Position numbers and translations under genes: made by a program. Positions 45,064 to 54,617 of a stretch of DNA of 64,000 nt are shown here, one piece after another. The stretch spans positions 8,224 through 72,223 of the forward strand of contig JBLNCI010000028.1 in NCBI GenBank assembly GCA_050260515.1, written 5' to 3'. This DNA comes from DATJIG01 sp050260515 (GTDB lineage Bacteria > Pseudomonadota > Alphaproteobacteria > SMXQ01). A model generated the notes under the pieces. It was not told the DNA's origin, searched no databases, and saw only the letters and a list, made by a program, of their open reading frames with translations. Within the stretch, counting starts at the first letter, position 1. Each line of letters opens with the position of its first letter.

Positions 45064-46008
45064 TCAGCGGTGGAAGTTCGGCGGGCGCGACGCGTCGCCG
45101 CGCGGCAGCTTCGCCGGGGTCCGCCCGTCGGAGCCGAGAGGAACCACGGTCGCAGACGGCGCGCGGTTCATCAGGATGCCGATGATGCGGATCAGCGTTG
45201 CGCGCAAATCGCCGCGCTTCACCACCATGTCGACCATGCCGTGCTCGAGCAGGTACTCGGCGCGCTGGAATCCCTCGGGCAGCTTCTCGCGGATCGTGCT
45301 CTCGATGACGCGCGCACCGGCGAAGCCGATGATCGCGCCGGGCTCGGCGATGTGGATGTCGCCGAGCATCGCGAACGACGCCGACACGCCGCCGGTGGTC
45401 GGATCGGTGAGCAGGACGATGTAGGGCAGGCCGGCCTCGCGCACCATCTCGACGGCGACCGTCGACCGCGGCATCTGCATCAGCGACAGGATGCCTTCCT
45501 GCATGCGCGCGCCGCCCGATGCCGGGATGGCAATCAGCGGCGCTTGCTGCAGCACCGCGAGTCGCGCCGCGGCGACGAGTCCTTCGCCGACGGCGATGCC
45601 CATCGAGCCGCCGAGGAAGCGGAAGTCGAACGCGGCGACCACGACCGGCAGGCCGCCCATGCGGCCGTGGGCGACGATGATCGCGTCCTTATGACCGGTC
45701 TTGGCGCGGGATTCCTTGAGGCGGTCGCCGTAGCGCTTCTGGTCGCGGAACTTGAGCGGGTCCTGGACCGTGTCGGGAAGCTCGATCGCGGTGTAGCGGC
45801 CCTCGTCGAACAGCATCTTCAGCCGCTCCTCGGCCGAGATGCGCATGTGATGGCCGCAATGGGTGCACACGAACAGGTTCGCGACGAGGTCGCGATGGAA
45901 GATCATCTGCTCGCAGGCGGGGCAGCGGTGCCAGAGGTTGTCCGGCACGTTCTCCTTCTTGACGATCGCGCGGATCTTGGGGCGAACGAAGTTGGTGAGC
46001 CAGTTCAT
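45064..46008 (-). CDS. accD: Acetyl-CoA carboxylase carboxyltransferase subunit beta
   Basis: A 314-aa subunit with an N-terminal zinc ribbon: Cys29 and Cys32 (CPAC), Cys48 and Cys51 (CTHC). The crotonase-fold carboxyltransferase follows, with FLGGSMGIAVGEG, SGGARMQEGILSLMQM and LTDPTTGGVSASFAMLGD. With AccA it transfers CO2 from biotin to acetyl-CoA, the first step of fatty acid synthesis. trpA-accD-folC is a conserved order in this group. The C-terminal tail is Pro/Arg-rich. Confidence 0.96.
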   Translation of the reverse strand: MNWLTNFVRPKIRAIVKKENVPDNLWHRCPACEQMIFHRDLVANLFVCTHCGHHMRISAEERLKMLFDEGRYTAIELPDTVQDPLKFRDQKRYGDRLKESRAKTGHKDAIIVAHGRMGGLPVVVAAFDFRFLGGSMGIAVGEGLVAAARLAVLQQAPLIAIPASGGARMQEGILSLMQMPRSTVAVEMVREAGLPYIVLLTDPTTGGVSASFAMLGDIHIAEPGAIIGFAGARVIESTIREKLPEGFQRAEYLLEHGMVDMVVKRGDLRATLIRIIGILMNRAPSATVVPLGSDGRTPAKLPRGDASRPPNFHR

Positions 46009-46020
46009 CAGTCCCTCCGA

Positions 46021-46877
46021 TCAGCTCGCCGCGGTCGCCACGCGCGCGGAGCGAACGCCGCGGGCGAGGTCGGCCGCGAACGCCAACACTTTGTCGACGA
46101 GGCCGGGCATCGGCTTGCCCGCGGAATCGAGATTGGCGGCGATGGTCGACACCAGCGCCGAGCCGACCACCGCCGCGTCGGCGAAGCGGGCGATGTCGGC
46201 GGCCTGCTGCGCGGTGCGGATGCCGAAACCGACGGCGATGGGAAGCTTGGTCGAGGCGCGGATACGCGTCACCGCGCGCTCGATGTCGGCGGCGTCGGCC
46301 GATTTCGTGCCGGTGATCCCGGCAATGGCGACGTAGTAGAGGAAGCCAGACGAGTGGGCGAGCACCTTGGGCAGCCGCACGGCGTCGGTGGTGGGTGCCG
46401 CGAGGCGCACGAGATGGAGCCCGGCGGCTTCGGCCGGGCCGCGCAGCTCGGCGTCCTCCTCGGGCGGCAGGTCGACGATGATCAGCCCGTCCGCCCCGGC
46501 CGCGCGCGCGTCGGCGACGAAGCGCTCGACGCCGTAGTGGTGGATCGGGTTGTAGTAGCCCATCAGCACGATGGGCGTGTCGTCGTCGCCCTCGCGGAAG
46601 CGCTTCACCAGCTCGAGCGTGCGCTTGCACGACCCGCCGGCCTTGAGCGCGCGCAAGCCGCCCGCCTGGATCGCGGGGCCGTCGGCCATCGGATCGGTGA
46701 ACGGCATGCCGAGCTCGATGATGTCGGCGCCTGCCTTGGGCAGCCCGCGCACGATGGCGAGCGAGGTGTCGAAGTCGGGATCGCCCGCGGTGACGAACGT
46801 GACGAACCCGGCGCGGCCGTCGGCGCGGAGCTTGGCGAACCGCGCGGCGATGCGATCCGCTTTCGGGCCGGGCGCGC

Positions 46878-46881
<4 letters not shown>
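46021..46881 (-). CDS. trpA: Tryptophan synthase alpha subunit
   Basis: A 286-aa TIM barrel that cleaves indole-glycerol phosphate to indole and G3P. Catalytic Glu lies in IIELGMPFTDPMADGPAIQ, with Asp in the same segment; GYYNPIHHYG and VGFGIRTAQQA (phosphate site) are present. The GTG start at 46881 overlaps the trpB stop (GTGA); reading further upstream would run through trpB, so this is the right start. Confidence 0.95.
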
Positions 46882-48098
<1,217 letters not shown>

Positions 48099-48225
48099 GA
48101 AAGGCTGATTCCTTCGAAGTGTCCGAGGGTTAGCTGATTGGGGGCCCGGGGGCCCGGCCGCGCCAGTGGTAGGTAGCCCGTGAGGCCGTCTTTGGCAAGC
48201 TTTCCGGTCGTTTTGTGGCCCCCGC

Positions 48226-48255
48226 GCCCGCTCCCGGAGTGACCCGGGAGCGGGC
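48226..48255. repeat. Perfect 12-bp hairpin upstream of trpB
   Basis: GCCCGCTCCCGG pairs with CCGGGAGCGGGC around a 6-base loop. No T-run follows on either strand, so a simple terminator is unlikely; it could be part of a leader or a REP-type palindrome. Confidence 0.6.
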
Positions 48256-48716
48256 TGGTGAGGGGCCGGTGGGTTCGCGATTTGGAGCTACCTCGGCGCG
48301 GACACACGTCGTCGTCAGCGGATCAGCGAAATCCACCTTTTTCCTTCTCCACGAGGGTCGGCAGGGTGCCACGCTGCCTTTAAAGCGTAGCCAAGCCCGC
48401 CGATTGCTTCCTCGGTCGCGGATCGCGACGCTGGGCACTATCGGTACCGAAGAAGAAACGCGTCGCGACCCGAAGGGGAAGCGCCGTTGCCTCTCAACTC
48501 ATCCGCCGCGCCGGTGTCCCGGTTGTCGGGGGCCTCTCGCGGTTTCTTCGCTCCACTCGCGGGTGCTATTGCGCAATAGCTCCCCTCGCTTGTCGCGATA
48601 CGAGGACCATGCGCGCACAGAAAACGTGCCGCAAGGGGGGCTGTGGAGAAACGCGGGGCATCGGCATGCAGCCTGTGCAAAGTCGGCGCGAGGTGAAGAA
48701 AAACCGCACTCTCTTT

Positions 48717-48863
48717 TCGTCATGCCCGCGCCCTACGGACCGGTTGCACCCGGTCCGCTCTATTCTAGAGGCCGCCCTTCGGGCGGCGGGCGGGCATCCA
48801 CGTTTTTCGTCGCTGTAAGGAAAAACAGAACGTGGATGGCCAGGACAAGCCCGGCCATGACGA
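48717..48863. mobile_element. MITE/REP-like inverted-repeat element
   Basis: It is bounded by TCGTCATG (48717-48724) and its inverse CATGACGA (48856-48863). Nested inside are GGTCCG and its near-inverse around 48739-48760, GCCGCCCTTCGGGCGGC, and ATCCACGT (48796-48803) inverted at 48830-48837. The layered inverted repeats and the GGACAAGCCCGGCCATGACG-type end resemble dispersed intergenic elements of alphaproteobacterial genomes. No coding capacity is seen. Confidence 0.55.
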
Positions 48864-48938
48864 ACAGGAGAATCGGGCGTGTGCAACCCGTCCGTAATTG
48901 GGGGTCCAGAGCGGCCACTCGGAGCCATGTGGCCCTGG

Positions 48939-48958
48939 ATTCCCGCTTGCGCGGGAAT
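48939..48958. repeat. ATTCCCGC-TTGC-GCGGGAAT palindrome
   Basis: A perfect 8-bp stem with a 4-base loop, followed by TGACGAA, 31 bases from the trpF stop. It is of the widespread TTCCCGCnnnnGCGGGAATGACG type seen in many alphaproteobacterial intergenic regions. It may also help end trpF transcripts. Confidence 0.6.
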
Positions 48959-48988
48959 GACGAAGTCAGGAGGCGGACCGCCGAAAAC

Positions 48989-49636
48989 CTACAGCCGCCT
49001 GGCGGCGTCGAGGAACGCCTTGATCAGCGCCGGGTCCTTGCGGCCGGGCGAGCGTTCGACGCCCGACGACACGTCGACGGCGGTCGCGCTGGAGAGACGC
49101 ACGGCTTCGGCGAGATTCGACGCATCGAGTCCGCCCGACAGGGTCCACGGCAGCGGCGATTTCACTCCGGCCATCAGCGTCCAGTCGAACGCGATCGCGT
49201 TGCCGCCCGGAAGCGCGGCGCCCTTGGGCGGCTTGGCATCGAACAGCAGGCGGTCGGCGACGCTCGCGTACTCCGCCATCTGCTCGAAGTCGGATGCGGT
49301 GCTGATTCCAATCGCCTTCATCACCGGAAGCCGGAACGTGTAGCGGATCGCCTCGACTTCCTCGGGTGACTCGTGACCGTGGAGCTGGATCATGTCGAGC
49401 GGCACGTGGAGCAGCGTGTTGTCGAGCTCCTCGATCGACGGATCGACGAACACGCCGACCCGCGTCACTCCCGCCGACGGCGGCACGCGCCTGGCGAGGT
49501 CGGCGGCGGCCTCGGCGAAGACGAATCGCGGCGACGGCGGGAAGAAGATGAAGCCGACGTACTTCGCGCCGCCCTCGACGGCGGCTTCGAGCGCGGTCTC
49601 CGAGTTGATGCCGCAGATCTTGACGTCGACGGCCAT
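48989..49636 (-). CDS. trpF: Phosphoribosylanthranilate isomerase
   Basis: A 215-aa TIM barrel: VKICGINSE with the catalytic Cys, GFIFFPPSPRFV, IQLHGHES, LPVMKAIG, LLFDAKPPKGAALPGGNAIAFDW and the catalytic Asp region LSGGLDASNL. It catalyses the Amadori rearrangement, the third step of tryptophan synthesis. It starts 2 bases after pyrF ends and is separated from trpBA by the repeat-rich spacer. Confidence 0.95.
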   Translation of the reverse strand: MAVDVKICGINSETALEAAVEGGAKYVGFIFFPPSPRFVFAEAAADLARRVPPSAGVTRVGVFVDPSIEELDNTLLHVPLDMIQLHGHESPEEVEAIRYTFRLPVMKAIGISTASDFEQMAEYASVADRLLFDAKPPKGAALPGGNAIAFDWTLMAGVKSPLPWTLSGGLDASNLAEAVRLSSATAVDVSSGVERSPGRKDPALIKAFLDAARRL

Positions 49637-49638
49637 GG

Positions 49639-50373
49639 CTACTTCGCGGCCGTGGCCGCGATCTCGTCGATGATCGCGCGCGCCGCGGCGACGGGATGCG
49701 CCGCCTCGGTGATCGGACGTCCGACGACGAGGATGTCGGCGCCGGCGCGGATCGCGTCGGCCGGGCCCATCACGCGCTTCTGGTCGCCCTGCGCGGCGCC
49801 CGCGGGGCGGATGCCGGGGACGATGAGCTTGAAATCCGGCCCCAGTGCCTTGCGCAAGCCTGCGGCTTCGTGGGCCGAGCAGACGACGCCGTCGAGTCCC
49901 GCGGCCTTCGTCAGTTTTGCGAGCCGTACGACCTGGTCGGCGGCGGGCGGCGTCTGGCCGACGGCCGCGAGGTCGCCGTCGTCGAGGCTGGTCAGCACCG
50001 TCACCGCGATCACGAGCGGCCGCGGCGATCCGGCGCGTGCCGCCTCGGCGGCGGCCTTCATCATCGCCGGTCCGCCGCTGGCGTGGACGTTGAGGATGAA
50101 CGGCTTGACGGCGAGCGCGGAGCGCACCGCCGCCGCCACCGTGTTCGGGATGTCGTGGAACTTGAGATCGAGGAACAGCGGCGCGTGGGGTGCGGAGACC
50201 GCGACCTGCTCGACGCCCGCCGGTCCGTTTGCCGAGAAGAATTCAAGGCCGAGCTTGATGCCGCAGCCAACCTCGGCGAGCTCGCGGGCGAGCTTCGCCG
50301 CGTGCGACACGTCGGGCGTATCGAGGGCGACGAAAAGCCGCTGGGTGGCGGTGAGCGGGGACGAGGGGGCCAT
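49639..50373 (-). CDS. pyrF: Orotidine 5'-phosphate decarboxylase
   Basis: A 244-aa TIM barrel with the catalytic tetrad segment FLDLKFHDIPNTV (Lys-Asp), substrate loop LIVPGIRPAG and VGRPITEA. It decarboxylates OMP to UMP, the last step of pyrimidine synthesis. The ATG at 50373 begins just before the conserved LFVALDTPD; longer starts would overlap the lapA gene. Confidence 0.95.
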   Translation of the reverse strand: MAPSSPLTATQRLFVALDTPDVSHAAKLARELAEVGCGIKLGLEFFSANGPAGVEQVAVSAPHAPLFLDLKFHDIPNTVAAAVRSALAVKPFILNVHASGGPAMMKAAAEAARAGSPRPLVIAVTVLTSLDDGDLAAVGQTPPAADQVVRLAKLTKAAGLDGVVCSAHEAAGLRKALGPDFKLIVPGIRPAGAAQGDQKRVMGPADAIRAGADILVVGRPITEAAHPVAAARAIIDEIAATAAK

Positions 50374-50440
50374 GGGGTCGCTACGGAGATCGGGCCGGGC
50401 GGGCACGCGGCTACGCCCGGCAGGGGTCGACGAAAGGGCC

Positions 50441-50761
50441 TCAGTCCATATCCTCGGACTCGGGCCCGTGCAAGGCATGCGTTTGCTGTGCGCGCAGATC
50501 CTCGATTTCCGCCGTCAGCGCCCGGTTCTCGCGGGCGAGCGCCCGGGCGCGCTTGCGGGTCGGGCCGCCCAACAGCCAGCCGTAGAAGATGCCGATCAGC
50601 AGCCCGGCGATGACCGCCGCGGCGACGATCGCGAACAGCGGCGCGTCCCAGGAACTCGGGAACGGCCAGAAGCGCAGCGTCACGGGGCCGGCGTTCGACA
50701 CCGCGAACACCATCGACGCGACGATGATCGCAAGGAGCAGGAGCCACAGCGCGAGCCGCAT
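50441..50761 (-). CDS. lapA: LapA-domain (DUF1049) membrane protein
   Basis: A 106-aa protein with two membrane segments (about residues 3-19 and 43-65), a short periplasmic loop (VTLRFWPFPSSWDAPL) and a C-terminal coiled coil (RALARENRALTAEIEDLRAQ). The family corresponds to E. coli LapA, a partner of LapB in controlling LPS assembly; no lapB is here. It follows ihfB by 33 bases, as in many alphaproteobacteria. Confidence 0.85.
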   Translation of the reverse strand: MRLALWLLLLAIIVASMVFAVSNAGPVTLRFWPFPSSWDAPLFAIVAAAVIAGLLIGIFYGWLLGGPTRKRARALARENRALTAEIEDLRAQQTHALHGPESEDMD

Positions 50762-50794
50762 CGATCACTCCGTCGCGGCGCCGCTGGGCGCGGT

Positions 50795-51079
50795 TCAGCC
50801 GCGGGTGTTGAGCCGCTCGCGCAGCTGCTTGCCGGTCTTGAAGAACGGCACGGTCTTGCTGTCGACCTGTACCGCCTCCCCGGTCCGGGGATTGCGGCCG
50901 GTGCGGGCGCCGCGGCTCTTCACCGAGAAGGCGCCGAAGCCGCGCAACTCGACGCGGTCGCCCCGCGCCAGAGCGTGGGTGATCTCGTCGAAGATCGCCG
51001 TGACGATGCGTTCGACGTCGCGGTGGTACAGGTGCGGGTTACGTTCCGCGAGCTTCAGGATCAACTCGGATTTGGTCAT
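50795..51079 (-). CDS. ihfB: Integration host factor subunit beta
   Basis: A 94-aa DNA-bending protein of the HU/IHF family: MTKSELILKLAERNP, the dimer core VELRGFGAFSVKSR and the beta-arm with intercalating Pro (ARTGRNPRTGEAV). The beta-subunit assignment rests on the N-terminus and its place after sppA/rpsA. The ATG at 51079 has AAGGGGAGG directly upstream. Confidence 0.95.
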   Translation of the reverse strand: MTKSELILKLAERNPHLYHRDVERIVTAIFDEITHALARGDRVELRGFGAFSVKSRGARTGRNPRTGEAVQVDSKTVPFFKTGKQLRERLNTRG

Positions 51080-51123
51080 GGCCTCCCCTTTCGCCAGTGA
51101 CCGCCCGGCGCTCAGTCGCCGTG

Positions 51124-52041
51124 TCACTGAGGGTGCCAAAGCACCAACAACCCGTCAAGGGTAAGTCTTTCAGAAAAAAGCGCTTTTCCGATCCGTCCTC
51201 CGACCAGCCCGAACAGGTCCTTGTTGTCCCGCTCGATCTTGACGTCGGAGATGGGGAGGGTGGCGGGGACGCCCTTGGCGCTTTCCAGCCAGGCCCGCGC
51301 CTCGTCCTCGCCGCCGATCTCGTCGACCAGTCTTGCGGCCACCGCCTGGCGGCCGGTGTAGACCCGCCCGTCGCCGAGCTTGCGGGCGACGTCGGCGTCG
51401 AGGCCCCGGCGGTCCGCCACCATGGTGACGAACATGTCGTACATGTCGAGGACGACGGCCTTGGTCGCCTCGCGGCCCTCGTCCGTCAGGGGCTCCAGCG
51501 GTGACGGCACCGCCTTGAGCGGCGCGCTCTTGATGGCCTCGGGCTCGATACCGAGCTTCTTGAGGAGACCTGTCACGTCGGCGGTCTGCATGATCACGCC
51601 GATCGAGCCGGTGAGGGTCCCCTCGCGGGCGACGATGTGTTCGGCGGCGAGCGCCGTCATGTACCCGCCCGACGCGGCGAGCGTGCCCATGACGGCGACC
51701 ACGGGCTTCTTCTCGGCGACCTTGCGGAGATCGCGGAACAGCTCCTCGCTGCCGACCACGGTTCCGCCCGGGCTGTTGATGGCGACGACCAGCGCCTTCA
51801 CGCGGTCGTTCTTCTCAACCTCCTTGAGGGCGGCACTGCGGTCGGGGTCCTCGCTGATGACCCCCTCGACGGTGAGCCGCTCGACGTGCGGCCGATCGAC
51901 GAAACCCAGCGTGCCCTTCGTGGTGCGGTTCACCACGACGACGGCGAGCGCCGCCACCGCGATCACCGCGGCGGCCCGCCAAATGGAAAGCCGGCGCTTG
52001 AGGCGCCGGCGATCCACCACCTGGTCGGCTTCGAGAGGCAT
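51124..52041 (-). CDS. sppA: Signal peptide peptidase SppA (S49 family)
   Basis: A 305-aa short-form membrane protease with an N-terminal TM anchor (about residues 20-40). The nucleophile Ser lies in GTLAASGGYMTALAA, and the catalytic Lys is expected in IKSAPLKAVPSP; INSPGGTV and GTLTGSIGVIMQ are also conserved. It degrades leftover signal peptides in the inner membrane. It lies between rpsA and ihfB on the same strand. Confidence 0.93.
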   Translation of the reverse strand: MPLEADQVVDRRRLKRRLSIWRAAAVIAVAALAVVVVNRTTKGTLGFVDRPHVERLTVEGVISEDPDRSAALKEVEKNDRVKALVVAINSPGGTVVGSEELFRDLRKVAEKKPVVAVMGTLAASGGYMTALAAEHIVAREGTLTGSIGVIMQTADVTGLLKKLGIEPEAIKSAPLKAVPSPLEPLTDEGREATKAVVLDMYDMFVTMVADRRGLDADVARKLGDGRVYTGRQAVAARLVDEIGGEDEARAWLESAKGVPATLPISDVKIERDNKDLFGLVGGRIGKALFSERLTLDGLLVLWHPQ

Positions 52042-52086
52042 TCGCGTCTCGCGGAAGGAAGCGCCGCTGGCGCGGGTGCGCCGCGG

Positions 52087-53817
52087 CTACTCCTTCTTGT
52101 CGTCGCGCTCGGCGCGGGCGCGGCTCAAGGCCGCCCCGAGGATGTCGCCGAGCGACGCGCCCGAGTCGGACGAGCCGTACTGCGCCATCGCCTTCTTCTC
52201 CTCGTCGATCTCGCGCGCCTTGATCGAGAGCTGGACCTTGTGCGACGTGCGGTCGACGGCGGTGATGACTGCGTCGACCTTGTCGCCGACCGCGAAGCGG
52301 TCCGGACGCTGCTCCGAGCGGTCGCGGGCGAGATCGGCCTTGCGGATGAAGCCCGGCGCGCCGTTGACGTCGACGTCGATGCCCTTGTCGCCGATCGCCT
52401 TCACGCTGCAGGTGACGACGTCGCCCTTGTTCACGGCCTGCATCGCCTCGGCGTACTGGTCGCCGGTGAGCTGCTTGATGCCGAGGCTGATGCGCTCCTT
52501 CTCGATATCGGTGTCGAGCACCTTCACCTTCACCATCTGGCCCTTCTGGTAGTCCTTGATGGCCTCGTCGCCCGACTTGCTCCAGTCGAGGTCGGAGAGG
52601 TGCACCATGCCGTCGATGTCGCCCGGAAGGCCGACGAACAGGCCGAACTCGGTGATGTTCTTGACCTCACCCTCGAGCACGGTGCCCGGGGGGTGGTTGC
52701 GGGCGAAGCTGTCCCACGGGTTGTCGAGGCACTGCTTGAGGCCGAGCGAGATGCGGCGCTTCACCGGATCGACGTCGAGCACCATCACCTCGACCTCCTG
52801 GCTGGTCGAGACGATCTTGCCCGGATGGACGTTCTTCTTGGTCCAGCTCATCTCGGAGACGTGGACGAGCGCCTCGACGCCCGGCTCGAGCTCGACGAAC
52901 GCGCCGTAGTCGGTGATGTTCGTCACGCGGCCCTTGAACTTGGCGCCGACCGGGTACTTGGCCTGGATGCCTTCCCACGGGTCCGCCTCGAGCTGCTTCA
53001 TGCCGAGGCTGATGCGCTGCGTCTCGGGGTTGAAGCGGATGATCTGCACCTTCACCGTCTGGCCGACGTTGAGGGCCTCGGACGGATGGTTAATGCGCTT
53101 CCACGAGATGTCGGTGATGTGGAGCAGGCCGTCGACGCCGCCGAGATCGATGAACGCACCGTAGTCGGTGATGTTCTTGACGACGCCCTCGAGCACCTGG
53201 CCTTCCTTGAGCGAGGCGACGAGCTCCGAGCGGGCCTCGGCGCGCGACTCCTCGAGCACGGCGCGGCGCGACACGACGATGTTGCCGCGCGAGCGATCCA
53301 TCTTGAGGATCTGGAACTGCTGCGGGCTGCCCATCAGCGGACCGACGTCGCGCATTGGACGGATGTCGACCTGGCTGCCCGGCAGGAACGCCACGGCGCC
53401 CGAGAGGTCGACGGTGAAGCCGCCCTTCACGCGGCCGAAGATCACGCCCTGGACGCGCTGGTTGTCCTTGAACGAGCGCTCGAGCTGGGTCCATGCCTCC
53501 TCGCGGCGCGCCTTCTCGCGCGAGAGCATCGCCTCGCCGTTCCGGTCCTCATACCGCTCGAGGTAGACCTCGACCTTGTCGCCGACCGCGAGCTCGCTCT
53601 TGGAGCCGGGCACCTGGAACTCGCGAAGCGCGACGCGCCCCGCCGACTTCAGGCCGACATCGATGATGGCGGCGTCGTTGTCGATCGCGATGACGGTGCC
53701 GACGAGGACGGAGCCTTCGGTCGGCTCCTGAGACTGGAACGATTCCTCGAGGAGGGCGGCGAAGTTCTCGCCGGTGGAAAAGGAGGGCGTCGGCGCCGAG
53801 GCGCGTACATTGGCCAT
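52087..53817 (-). CDS. rpsA: 30S ribosomal protein S1
   Basis: A 576-aa protein with six tandem S1 (OB-fold) repeats, each with the VxGxVxxITDYGAFVDL pattern (GVVKNITDYGAFIDL, GRVTNITDYGAFVEL, GEVKNITEFGLFVGL). It unwinds and recruits structured mRNA to the 30S subunit. The conserved cmk-rpsA-ihfB neighbourhood is intact apart from sppA. The C-terminus is acidic and basic mixed. Confidence 0.97.
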   Translation of the reverse strand: MANVRASAPTPSFSTGENFAALLEESFQSQEPTEGSVLVGTVIAIDNDAAIIDVGLKSAGRVALREFQVPGSKSELAVGDKVEVYLERYEDRNGEAMLSREKARREEAWTQLERSFKDNQRVQGVIFGRVKGGFTVDLSGAVAFLPGSQVDIRPMRDVGPLMGSPQQFQILKMDRSRGNIVVSRRAVLEESRAEARSELVASLKEGQVLEGVVKNITDYGAFIDLGGVDGLLHITDISWKRINHPSEALNVGQTVKVQIIRFNPETQRISLGMKQLEADPWEGIQAKYPVGAKFKGRVTNITDYGAFVELEPGVEALVHVSEMSWTKKNVHPGKIVSTSQEVEVMVLDVDPVKRRISLGLKQCLDNPWDSFARNHPPGTVLEGEVKNITEFGLFVGLPGDIDGMVHLSDLDWSKSGDEAIKDYQKGQMVKVKVLDTDIEKERISLGIKQLTGDQYAEAMQAVNKGDVVTCSVKAIGDKGIDVDVNGAPGFIRKADLARDRSEQRPDRFAVGDKVDAVITAVDRTSHKVQLSIKAREIDEEKKAMAQYGSSDSGASLGDILGAALSRARAERDDKKE

Positions 53818-53951
53818 GTGGAAGAATTCGCTTTCTGTGAGAGAACGTGAACTGCCGGAACGCGAACAACGCTCTGGCAGGGCTCGGCGCCGTATACATG
53901 CCGAGGTCCGTCGTGGAACTCGGTGCCGCTCACTGGAACGGCCGGCGTCGT

Positions 53952-54608
53952 CTAGTCGGCGGGATTCGGATCGGCTGCGATGAGCGTCAGGGCTTGGTTG
54001 AATACCTGATCCGCATCGAGCGTGCTCGTATCCAGGAGGTGGGCGTCCTTCGCCCGCGCGAGCGGCGAATGTCGCCGCGTCTCGTCCCGCCGGTCCCGGT
54101 CCTGGATGTCCGCTAGAACGCGCTGATATATAGCCTCGCGGCCCTGTTCCCGCAACTGGGCCACCCGGCGCTCGGCGCGGATGTCCGGGCTCGCCGCAAG
54201 GTAAATTTTATGGTCGGCCCCGGGAAACACGTGGGTGCCGATGTCCCGCCCGTCGACCACCACGCCGGGGGCTCCGCCCGGCGGATTCACCGCGAAATCG
54301 CGCTGCCGTTGCAGCAGCGCCGCCCGCACCGCGCCGTGGGCGGCGACCGTCGACGCGGCGGCGGTGGTCTCAGGCTCGAACAGCTTGGGGTGCTCGAGGT
54401 CGGCGGCCACCAGCCCTTGTGCGACCCGTGCCGCGGCCGCTTCGTCGGCTGGGTCGAACCCGGCGTCGAGCACCTTGGCGGCGACGGCGCGGTACAGTCG
54501 TCCGGTCTCCAGGTAGGCGTAGCCCAGGTGACGGGCGAGGCGGCGGGCGAGCGTGCCCTTGCCGGACGCAGCCGGGCCGTCGATGGCGATGACGACGGGG
54601 TTGGCCAA
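53952..54608 (-). CDS. cmk: Cytidylate kinase
   Basis: A 218-aa P-loop kinase: VIAIDGPAASGKGTLARRL, YLETGRLYRAVA, the CMP-specific VDGRDIGTHVFPGADHKIYL and DRRDETRRHSPL. It phosphorylates CMP and dCMP. It starts 9 bases after the aroA stop and lies upstream of rpsA, the common bacterial order. Confidence 0.95.
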   Translation of the reverse strand: MANPVVIAIDGPAASGKGTLARRLARHLGYAYLETGRLYRAVAAKVLDAGFDPADEAAAARVAQGLVAADLEHPKLFEPETTAAASTVAAHGAVRAALLQRQRDFAVNPPGGAPGVVVDGRDIGTHVFPGADHKIYLAASPDIRAERRVAQLREQGREAIYQRVLADIQDRDRRDETRRHSPLARAKDAHLLDTSTLDADQVFNQALTLIAADPNPAD

Positions 54609-54617
54609 CGGCGATCC

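Larger units (their letters stand above)
48099..48988. other. 890-bp gene-free, palindrome-rich trpF-trpB spacer
   Basis: No open frame here has a credible start, length or composition. It contains a perfect 12-bp hairpin (48226-48255), a 147-bp inverted-repeat element (48717-48863) and a second short palindrome (48939-48958), listed separately. The trpB promoter or leader must lie here if trpBA is not read from trpF. Confidence 0.7.

Noticed and set aside
48215..49369. Long plus-strand open frame across the trpF-trpB spacer.
   Set aside because: It runs through palindromic repeats and antisense into trpF, has Arg-rich composition and no recognisable domain or ribosome-binding site.
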